A DNA stretch of 64,000 bases from Solanum dulcamara (taxonomy: Eukaryota; Streptophyta; Magnoliopsida; Solanales; Solanaceae): the NCBI RefSeq assembly GCF_947179165.1, contig NC_077240.1:53902001-53966000 (forward strand). Reading direction: 5' to 3'. Below are positions 25,601-37,600 of this stretch, piece after piece. Made by a program: the position numbers and the translations under genes. How positions within the stretch are numbered: the first letter of the stretch is position 1; each line of letters begins with the position of its first letter. The notes beneath the pieces were generated by a model. The model was not told where the DNA came from and ran no database searches. It was given only the letters and a program-made list of their open reading frames with translations.

Positions 25601-28600
25601 TAGTTAAGGCGTTAATAAAAATTGGGCAGCACCTCCCCTATAAAGTGCCCTATCCGAATTTCCAATTACATCCCTAATCACTACAGCCAACCAACAACAA
25701 CACCCTGCAGCATATATACACCTAAAACATGGCGACATCACACAACACAAGCTCCAAACAACCTGATGAAAATTACGACACCAAAATAGGGTTTCTAGTC
25801 TTTATTTCGCAAGCCATTATTTATACGAAACGAGGGGTCGTGTGGCTGCTACCAGAAGCACCTACACCCCTTTTAGAACACCTTTAGTCCTTGCAACAAG
25901 CCCCCCCACACCTATAGCAGTACACCACAAGCACAACACTTTACTTTGACGACAATTCAACTATAGCGACTCCAATTTAGTTTGTTTCGAACGTCAAGCA
26001 TTTCTATGATGTTTTCACATTTCCAGCCACTTAAACAACATATAATACACTTCATAACAACACCATAAACCCCACATTGAAAGGAAAACCCTTACTTTAA
26101 CCTAAACTCGTCAAACTCGCCAAAATTATCAAAACGTGGATTCTGGACAGCCTACTGTCTTGTATTGTCGCTTAGTTTCGAAGGGGTAATTGAGGGAAAA
26201 AGGATTTGTGTCCTCAATGAAAGTTATAGACATGTGTCTTAGGGTCGCAAACAATTTCAAATCACCCCTACAACAATTTTGTACAAAACGATATGCCCCA
26301 AATACCAACAACAGTCCTTGTAGAATTTTTAAAACGAACCCTGGGCAGCACCTCACCTATACTTACTCATCCTTTTTCGAGAAGATAAAAGCAGAACTGG
26401 GTTTTAGAGTCTAAATAAAAGTTATAGTCCTATGAAATATCTTTCCAAAACATCTTGAATCACTTGAAACGAAGCCTTACACAAGGAGTTATACTCGTTT
26501 TACTAACAGCAGTATCATTCAAAAACGGGTTTGTTAACAAGAACAGAAACCTCCTCGTTGCTCCAAATTGAAATTTTTCATTATTAAACACTGCTATATC
26601 ACCGTAGGATACCTTAAATAATTAATTCACGGAACGAAATTGGGCCTTACCTTTTTGTCTTGGCCAACCCGTAGTTCCCTCCCTTGGCTTCTCTAGTTTT
26701 TTCTCTCAACTCTCTCTATTTTTTCTAAGTGTAAAATGAATATAAGATGACTTAGTCATCAAAGGGAACATATATATCCTTTCTTAGAAGTGACACGTGT
26801 CAGCTCCTAAGGGTGACACGTGTCAAACTCTCATTGGGCCACTTCATCCATGCAACCTATTCGGGGCTGCCACATGGCCATGTGGGACCCACCTCAAGTA
26901 GGTGTGTCACCTACTTGGTCCAAGTAGGTGCATCACCTGCTTGCTTCCAAGTAGGTGCATCACCTACTTGCTTCCGAGTAGGTGCTACGCTTCCTTTCGC
27001 CTCTTCCGTGGGTTCGTAATCTCGTCTCACTTTAAGAGCCTATTTAATCCTTGATACGTAAGCTCGACATGTACTCCAGTAGCTTAGTTATGTGAGACGT
27101 CCAAGTCGGTAGCTTACGTAAGTACATTGAGTCCTACGACTCATTACTTAGCCTCCAACTCCTTCCGGATTCTTTTAACCCTATTTCCAATCTTCACTCT
27201 TATGGGGCGTCACGTCCTCCCTTTCTTAGAGTTATTTGATAGCATGGTAGATAATCTAGATCACATGGCACTTTCTACGAGACTTAATACAATGTCCCAA
27301 GGTACGAAAGTACGGGGTATAACACATAGAAAGGATTTAGTTATTTTTACCCTTTTAAAAACTAAACTAGTTGCATTTTTTTTTATATTTATTTTCATTT
27401 CTCTCCAATTTACTTAACACAAACACAATGAGTACAACACTTGAATATCATTTGGACTTGCTCTCCCTTATTTATTTATTTCTTATTTTTCTCCTTTATT
27501 TTCTTTAAATATGTTTGACTCGATGAAGAAGGCTCTTGAAGTTTGATTGATTATGGGAGAACATGTCGACAAGAACTCGAAAAGTTATATACTGATTCTA
27601 TATTTCTTTTTCCATCTATATTGTTATGATTAAATTCTCAAGAAGGAAGGATGTTTATGTTATATTTTTTTCTCTATTTTTTTTTGTTTTTTCTCTATTA
27701 AACTTCTTTAATTTAATTTTCTATGAATATTTGATTGTCGTAAGTCTGTATTTTATTTGGTCTCAAATTAGTCATTTGTGACTCCATTGGAAGTTTGCTA
27801 ACTACTAAACAAAGTTCAAAATTTATAGTCGGTTGGTTATAAAAGGAATTCATTATAAGTATTAAAATTCACCCCCTCATTTGGTGTTTCTTGTCACACT
27901 TTTATAGATTTATTTGTAATTGTTGCATTTTATTACTCATTACACACTTGTTTTCATAGAATTTTTAATCGTTCTAACGGATTTATAAAAAATTACACGG
28001 GACACACGTGCAACGCATGTGTCTAGAAACTAGTATATATATATATACACACACACACACATACATATGTGTGTGCGCGTCTGTGTGTATCTGAGAGCAA
28101 CATGCGTGTATTAATTTTACCTATCTAATATCTGATCTTCAATTGGTGCTGACAAGATTGATGCTTTCTTCCTTGACACCCAAATAGCGCCAAACTTCTC
28201 TCTTACTACCTCAATGAAGTGAGAGTTCAAAAGCATAACTGTTCTTATTCAAAAGCTTCTGTTTTCGCTTCTGATCTGTCTTTTTCTTTGCAGGGAAGTT
28301 GATGAATTGCAAGGAGAATTGAGCAAACATGTGAACTTTAACCAAGCTGCATTTGATTCTGTAAGTTGATCCTGGATTTTTTCTGTATGAGGGATTAGAT
28401 TTCCTCCTTGACATATCTACTGTTCCCTTCTACTGTTGACTAACTGGCACTTTAACAGGTGGACACCAGGTCAACTGAAGCTGATAAAGCAAACAGGACA
28501 CCACATGATCCGCCAGCAGGTGGAGAATCCAAAAATAAAGAAGTTGAGGACACTAATGGGGCCTCCATTTTGCACCATAAAGATATCATGAAACAGTTGA

Positions 28601-31600
28601 TTGAAGCGAGATCCTTGATGGAAGCAATGGAACAGGAACAAGTTCAGCTAATAGAAGAGCTCGAATTCACGAGGGAAGAGAATCAAAGGCTGTCTAAGCA
28701 GATGTATGCCTCTGAATGGTCTGGGATACAACACATGCCAATACCTGACACCCATGAATCAAGAGGCTTTCTTTTTGAAACTCAAGATGGTAATGGAGAC
28801 CTCTGCACAGTTGCTTTGCAAGCTAAGTTGGAGAAAATGTCCAAGGACCTTGAGGAGGCTCACTTTCTTAATAGACAATATCTGGAGGGTCATGCATTAA
28901 AATTGTCGCAGGAACACCAAACTGAGTTAGTGCGTGAGGAGGTTGAAATAGAAACAACTAAAACGATTCTTCATATGCAGGAAGAGATTGTTGCAATGAA
29001 GTCAGAATTACAGGAGAAAATATGCTTAATGGCTGATGAAAATATAAGTTTGAAGAACAGTCTGGCAGCCAAAGAGGAAGAAATAAAGGTGCTGTGCATG
29101 GAATGGGAAAGAGCAACTTTGGAGCTAACGACCTTTCTCATAGACGGTTCCAAGTCCATGCGATATGCTTCCTCCCAGATAAAAAATATAGCTTGCTCAT
29201 TTCCAGACGTCAGTGCTTGCATTGGTGAACATGTTGAGAAAGCCGCTAAAATTTGTGTTGAGAAGGAAGAAACCATTCTTTTGTTAAAAAGGAGTTTGGA
29301 AGAAGCACAACGGGGCATATGGCAAATGGATGAGAAATTGAATTCTCTGAGAGGTGCAACAATGGCTTTTACACAAGCTCAGCAGTTAGATAATGAGGCA
29401 TGCAGCAAGGAAGCAATCCAGCTAGTTTCTTCTTTAGATGATCAAATCAGTAGGTTGGAATTTTTAGAAAAAAATCTACTGTACAAGGGGAACCACATTG
29501 CTGAAGTTCATGCTGCCTCATCTTCTGCGAATGATGGATCTGATAGTATTGACGGTAACCTCAAAAAAGGAGACAGTTCAAGCGAAAGTTTATTTGCATT
29601 TGTAGCTCATGAAAATAATATTGAGTTGGCAAGGCTAGAGCTACTGGAGGTGGAGAATGCTGTAAATGCTCTCTGCTTTGATGCACAAAACTGTCTGTCA
29701 GGCCTACAATCAGATGCTTATAAAATGATTTGTTTATGCAAGGATTTCAATAAAGAATTTCTGGATCTTGTCCATCAGTTGCGGAATAACTTCTATAATC
29801 TGATAGAAAATGGCTATTCTCAGTACCATGCAGTTGGATTTCCATCATGTGATTCCAGTAAGCTTCATGACCATGACAAACAGCAGAAACTGCTGCCTCA
29901 GATTAACTATGAACTTGTTGAAACAAACGAGAAATTGAATCAAATCACCACAAATCTAAACATAATTTTGAATTCATATCTATGCCCTGATACAACTGAG
30001 GATCCAAGTGAATCAGATGGATGGACAACTGACTGTTCAGTTTCATGTTCTAATCTTTTAGCTGAAAGTGTTGCTTCAGGAAAAAGGTCAAATGCATCTT
30101 CTCTCAGTGGTAGTTCACAAAGCATACGAAAGAAGTTGAATCTAGAAGATACATCACTATTGCATTTAAGGAGGGATTTTAAAATGGCATATGGTGCTTT
30201 TGCCAAAATAAATGCTCAGTTCAATTCGGTTTTCAATGAGAAAGGAGAGGGTGATTGCTCAACCCCAGTGCTGTATCTCTCTAATTCAGCTGAACTTGCA
30301 AAACGGAACAACGAGCACCCAATCAGGAATCAACAAAGTGAAATAATTTGGGGTCATAAAATGATGATGCATGGAGCTGAAGTTAGCCTCAACTACAGGA
30401 GAGAGGTAATACTGATGTCATATAGTTTTTTCCCATAATCTTAAATTGAATTTGAAACTTCATATCCTTTATCATTTGAGGTAAGAAAAGAGGTCAAATT
30501 GCTGGTTTTTAGATCTTTGTATTACTAGATAAAAGAAACGCCCTGCTCTTATCCATTCATTTAATTTGAGTTCGGAAAATTCACATCATTTCCTTGGGTT
30601 CATTCTGGGCATGCAGGAAGAAGTTGGTGACAACATCACTGAAGAGAAAATCTTCTTCAAGAAGTTTGAGCAAGCCTTCTCAACCATCAAAGAAGTAGAT
30701 TACACGTTAAATGCTCTGGTGAAAGTGAATAAAAATGAAAAACAGTTGACTTCTATGTTGAGACAAGCAGAAGAGGAATTACTGGCACAGAAAGCAAGCT
30801 TAGTTGAAGATGTCAAACACCTTAAGTCCTCCATTCGACAGAGAGATGAAGAAAAAGGAATACTACAGGACGAGGCCTGTCACAGCTTGATAGAAATTTC
30901 AAATAGATTGTCCTTGCTTGAAGGGTCATTTGTTGATATGCAAAAAGATGTGGAGGGATTGTTGAAAACATTGTTTGCTGATGCTTCTAGAATGGCAGAA
31001 GAAACACTGGGCAACATCAGCAACTCAAAATCATTACTAGAAGGTATATTTTCTGGCACTATGAAGAACGGGGTATCCTCTTCTGTGCTATACCATTGTC
31101 AAGCTATTGATTCTATACATGAATTGGGGAGGAGTTGTAAAATTGGTATGATCATGGATAAAGAAAAGCTGGATGGAATGACAAGCTTCAGAAGAATAGA
31201 GGATAAAGAGTTGGGTCTAGACCAGATTGACAGCAAAAATGAAAATTTGGAGCTCAGAAAAGAATTGGAACGAAAAGAAGTTTTGCTGAAAGGTTTGCTA
31301 TTTGACATTAGCTTGTTGCAAGAATCAGCTTCTAGCAGAAAGGATATCACGGATGAAGTTGAAAAGTTAATTGCAGCTTTGAATCGAGTTCAAAATGAGT
31401 TATCTACTAAAGAACATCAACTAGATGAACTGCTCATTCAGCACAAAACTCTTGAAAACCAGATACAAGAGATGGAGAGTGCTCTATCTTCCTCAAAAGC
31501 TGATCTTGAAGAGACTAGAAGAGCATCAGATAATTTCTCAAAGCAAAACTCTGAGTTGAGAGTTGTCATAGAGGATCTTTGTGTGAAGAAGTCCCAAACA

Positions 31601-34600
31601 GAGAATGAGTTGGAAGAACAAAGGGAGATTGTGAAAAGCCTAGAAAATGAAATTCTTCGGCTGACCTCCTCAGCAGAAAAACAACTGATATTGTCGAAGA
31701 AAGATAAAGATACTGAAGACGATCTCAAGAGGGTGACTGGAGAAAAGAACCAGCTTTTTGAACAACTTCGGTTCTTGCAAGACAGGCTTGATATGGCATA
31801 TTCACTAGCCGATGAGAATGAAGCTATTACTGTACAAGCTCGCCAGGTATGTATTTTTCTGAAGAATATTTAAGCGGCCAAACTTTGATGGACATGCTGC
31901 TGATGACATATGTCTTGATTTACCAGGCATCAGAAGCCAGTAAAATGTATGCTGAAGAAAAGGATGAGGAGGTTAAGATTTTAGAACACTCTGTTGAGGA
32001 ACTTGAGGGCACAATAAATGTACTGGAGAGTAAGGTAAGCCTTTCCACATTAATTTTCTGTCTTAGACTTGAAAGTGCTCATTATTAATTTGTCCCTATT
32101 CATCAAAAATTATTCATTGGTCCCTAGCAAGATCAGGCATAGTGTAACTTTTAAATTCAACTTGAGCTCTCTTACTTGTGGAATGGCCTTATAAAACAAA
32201 ACAATATTTAACATGCAAGTTTTATTCTCTTGGTTTAATGTTAGGAAATTCAAGTCCTTTCGTTTTATCCCATTTTCAAGGTACATGAAATGGAAGAAGA
32301 GGTAGAAAGAGATCGCCTGATTAGAGATTCATTAGAATTGGAACTTCAAGCACTAAGAAAAAGATTATTAATGGTTGAGAACTCTCAATGTATGGACATG
32401 AGCTCAGGTGAACTATCCACAAAGGATCAATTTTTGAGGTCAGAAAGTTCATGTGGTTTATTTTATACAGAATGATTCATACATAACCATGACATGGTAT
32501 ATGATGTGACATTGATCCAAGAAACTATATGGCAGGTTGGTAGAACCTACAAAGGCTTATTACCAAATAGGAGTTCTTGAAGAAGAAAAAGCAGAGCTAA
32601 ATAAAGAGGTAGGTTCTTGTGTCACAAGTTGATATCTTTCATTATAAGATTCTCTGTCCAGCCGGATTTTCTACATGATATTGAGCTTTGGTTTCTATGC
32701 TGTAGATAAAACAATGCAAGGAATACATTTCAGAAATCTTGTTGCACGCTCAAGCCCAGGCATCACAGTATCAACAAAAGGTATTGTAAAGCATAGCAAG
32801 TCCATTTAACCTATCGTTGCGATTCATTTTCCAGGATGAGGGTTCGACTTTCGAGTCCCCATTTTAAGCCTAGTGCTAGGAAGTGCATGCATAACTGAAA
32901 CTTATGCAGTGAGTTGTACTTGGTACACATACACTTATGAAAGTTGTTTGAATTGCTCATATTCTTAGAATTAAAAGTGTCTGAACACATAATTTTTTAT
33001 GGGAAAGGAATTTTATAACTACAATTGGAAAAGAAAACTTTTTGCAAGCTTCTAATGTAAGTGCCAGACTAGAGACTGCTCAGTCCGCTTGGAGCTTTAG
33101 CCAAATCTCTATGCAGTAGTTTTTGTCTGGTGGTATGATCAATGATGCTTATATAAAGTTACCAGATCTCATTCGCCATGTATGATACAGTACAAGGAGT
33201 TGGAGGCAGTGGTGCATGGACTTGAAACCCACTCATTAAACACATTAAATGGAGGACCAACTTCAGAGAAGTGCTCAACCAGGCCGAGAGGTTCAAGTTC
33301 ACCTTTCAGATGCATTTCCAGTTTGGTTCAGCAAATGAATAGTGAGAAAGACCAGGAATTGTCAGCATCTAAATTTCAAATAGAAGAGCTAGAGGTGTTA
33401 CTGGCTCAAAAGCAGAAGGAGGTATGTACAATGAAAACATTACTTGTTAAAAAAATAAAGCAGGAGGTATGTACTTTTAGATAAATAAAAAATTTCATAC
33501 AGAAGTCTTATTTTAGACATGGTAGCTGTGGAAAGCTAATTCATTTGCTAGTGGGGTGGTTCGTAATAATGACACTAAGCAACTTTTGGAGTGTCATAAA
33601 TTTAGTAATCCAAATTATCAAACCTTATTCCGAGATTTTATCACAAAATCATTTATAAGCATGAATCAAAATGTATTTAATTGCTGAGCTCGAATCCCAT
33701 CAGAGGTGACACTATGCAAGTTTTTCTCATTTCCCTAAGCCTTGGTGGTAGTAGTTGTGCTGATGGAAGGTTGCAAGTACAAGGTGGATTCCTCAAGGTG
33801 CATCCCGTCTAGACCAGACACCATCATTAATGAAAAAACGACCATTTTATTGCTAAGCTCTACAAAAGAGGGAAAATTCAGTCATTGTACATATTTTATA
33901 TGTAAATCCTCCTTAATAGGACTAAAAGGTATTGACATAAACAAGAATTTGTAAAATATATTAGCAAAGGCCTAATAGAGGCAATCTATTACGATCTTGT
34001 TCAATTCCATGAACTGAAGCATCTAAACAGGTAACACGATTTAAGACCAAATCATGGATATACATGAATGAAGTTGCAAATATGCTATATATATCTCCAT
34101 CACTTTTGTATTGATATATCTACTTCTCATTTCAGACAACCAACAAAGTTACTCTTTGGCTATCATCTCAAGAGTGCTATTATTATTATCCCTTCATGTT
34201 CTGCACTTCCATGTTTCAAAGACAGTTCCTTCCTCTTTTATATAGATAGTTACTCTTCTTACACATATTTATGACCGGATATGTTGTCAGATTTGTATGC
34301 TGAACAGTAGACTGGCTGCAACAGAAAACATGACACATGATGTAATTCGGGATTTGCTCGGTGTCAAGCTGGACATGACTAGTTATGCCGTAAGTTCCCC
34401 ACGAATCCCTCTTTATTTTGTTGTGTATTTCCATTTCTGAGTTGTAATGACTTTTTTCTTTCTGTATGTTCTAGAATTTGATGAACCAGTTACAACTACA
34501 AAAGTTTGTAGAGGAGGCTCAGCAGCAATCAGAAGAGTGCATTGTAATGGTATGCCTACTTGGAAAGTTGTTGGTTCTTTTAGAAGATGGGGCAGCAACA

Positions 34601-37600
34601 ACTATTGATTGAAATATCTCTCAATATTTTATCAAGCATAATAGGGCTTTAAATAGCCAACTTGAAACATAATCTGCAGAAAATCTGCATAACAAAAATT
34701 CAAAAAGAAGGCTAATTAATCTCAACAACTAAAACAACCTAACAAAAATTTAAAATTCAAATTTATCTTAAATCTAGGAAACTTATTATGCTAATGATTA
34801 CTGCAGTAACTAAAAGCAAATTCAACACTCCTCCTTTGCTTTAGTTACTGTAATTTAAAAAAAGTTGTTCCTCCTCATTTTTTACTTCCGCTACTTGTTA
34901 ACATGGCCGACTTGTTTGCTGTGAGAAATATATGAGAAAAATATTATTGAATTGTGTCTCTACATTAATACATAGAGATCCTATTTATAAACACTACAAT
35001 ACAATCCTTTTCCAAGTAGGATACTATTTATTATTCCTAATCCTATTCCTATTTCTATTCCTATTCTAAGTAGGATTGTATATACATATTCCTATTATAT
35101 CACTCTCCCCTCAAGCTAGTGCATACAAGTCATATGTACATAGATTGTTACAAATGTAATTAATATGAGGACCGATGAGGGTCTTGGTGAATTACCTACA
35201 AGTTGATCACTCGTCTTCCCAAAATTGACAGTCAATCTCAATGTGCTTACTATTCTCAATAAATATTGAATTTGATGCATAATGTCGATAAAACACAGTG
35301 ATAAAATTACAGTGTTGAACTTCCTAAACAAAGCTTGAGAAGACTGTTTCAGACCGTAGAGTGACTTACACAATCGACATACAATGCCACCAGCTCCCCC
35401 TGAGCAACAAAACCAGGTGGTTGCTCCATATATATTTCTTCCTCGAGATCATCGTGGAGAAAAACATTATTAATGTCCAACTGATTAAAAGGTCAATGAC
35501 GAAGACAACCATAGATGGAAAAAGGTGGACATATGCTATTTTAGCCACGGAAGAGAAAATATCATTGTAATCCAACCCAAATATTTGAATATACCTTTTT
35601 TTGTTTTGGAAAAAGTAAATCTAAAACATAAAGTGCTCAAAATATGATATAAAATATATGGATCGTCTCAAAATCAAAGGATGAGTAGATCATAAAAAAG
35701 AAAGTCATCATCAAACTGACCGAAACATACACATGCGCCAGATTACTAGATTTGATGGCTCAAAGTGATCACAATCTAAGAAAATAAAATTATATGGGTA
35801 GGGTCGGAATGATGGCATGTGTAGGGTTAGAATGATGGCACGATCCTACTGAAAAGAGAATTATATTGGTAGGATCGGATTGACGGCACGATCCTACTGA
35901 AAAAGAGAAATTATATGAGTAGGGTCGGAATGATGACATGAACCTACGCAAATCAGATTTGAGGAGTCACCGGAAAGACGCATGGAACTATGCAAATCAA
36001 ATTTGAGGAGTCACCGAAAAGACACATGGTGCTATGCAATTCAGACATGAGAAAGTAATTCTAAAAAAACCACGGTACTATGCAAATTAAATATGAGAAG
36101 TAGTTTGAAGAGATGCACGGTGCTACGCAAATCAGATATGAGAAAGTAGTCATCAAAAAATGCACGGTGCTACGCAAATCAGATATGAGAAAGTAGTCAT
36201 AAAAAAGATGCACGGTGCTAAGCAAATCGGATATGCGAAAATAGTCACCGGAAAGATGGCATGGTGCTACACAAATTAAATATGAAAAGTAGTCACCGGA
36301 AAGATGGCATGGTGCTATACAAATTAAATATGAAAAGTAGTCACCGGAAAGATGGCATGGTGCTATACAAATTAAATATGAAAAAGTAGTCACCGGAAAG
36401 ATGGCACGGTGCTACTCAAACATTGACGGATATGGGGTTGACACAAAACAACCCTAGAAAGTCATCGAAAATTGACGCACGGTGACTTGTTTGACTGAGT
36501 TTTCTTTCTCTGAATATGGGATTCATGTATATATCATTGGCCTTATTTTTGTTAACATAACCATTGGCCAGGTGGTGTCTATATGAGTTATAACTGCTTG
36601 CCGACTGCGGAAGTTTTTTTTTATTCTCTACCAAGATCGTAGACGCTCTGATAGCATGTGAAAAATATATGAGAAAAATATTATTGAATTGTGTCTCTAC
36701 ATTATTACACAAAGACCCCATTTATAGACACCACAATACAATCCTTTATCAAGTAGGATACTATTTATTATTTTTATTCCTATTCCTATTCCTATTTCTA
36801 TTCTAAGTAGGATTTATATACCTATTCCTATTCTAACATGTTGGCAATTTCCCACATATTGCATCAGGTTTCCACCAACAAAAATTTTCCAAGTGTGTTT
36901 TTCTTTTGCAGTATTTGCAAATAGGATAATTACCTTTTTCTTTCTGTTTTGTGCATAAAGAGCACCCTCATTAACATTGTCTTGTCTGTAGGCTCTTCTT
37001 TGCTCTTGTGCTTGAAGAGCACTTATTAGTTCTTTAATAGAGATGGTAGAGAGATCTTTAGACTCTTACATAGATGAAATTTTAAACTCGAATCTCTCTG
37101 GAATTGTCACAAGAATTTTTTCTACTATTATGTCATCTTTGAAATACTCTTCAAGCAACCTAATTTTATTAACAATCAAAGAAATCTTGTCAGAATACTT
37201 AACAATAGTTTCATCCTGTTGCCTCATAAGAGATTCAAAATTTCTTTTCAAATTCAAAATTTGCATTTGTCTGACTCGGTCACTTCCTTGGTATTCTTTT
37301 TTTAGTTTTTCCCAAGCTTCTTTTGCTGTCTCACAAGCAATGATTTTAGAAAAAATTGAATCCGCAACTGAATTTTAAATTACGGTTTTGACTTTGAATT
37401 TTTTGTTTTTTTCATCCGAATGAGATTTAATCTGAGCAAGAGTCGGATTTGCAGGGAGAGGTTGTAAGGGTATATCTTCCTTCACAACTTCCCACATATC
37501 ATAGGCTTCAAGATATGATTTCATTTTTACTGACCAAATTTGATAGTTTTTGGCAATGAAAATTTTTGGGGCATTCAAGGAGAGACTGCTGCATGCCATG

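Noticed and set aside
28971..29318. 115-codon antisense frame within exon 19
   Set aside because: It is the mirror of a strongly coding exon; no motif or splice context supports it.
36061..36393. 110-codon repetitive minus-strand protein or a CRISPR-like array
   Set aside because: The units are contiguous 47-bp tandem repeats without unique spacers, in a plant retrotransposon; the open frame follows from the repeat period.
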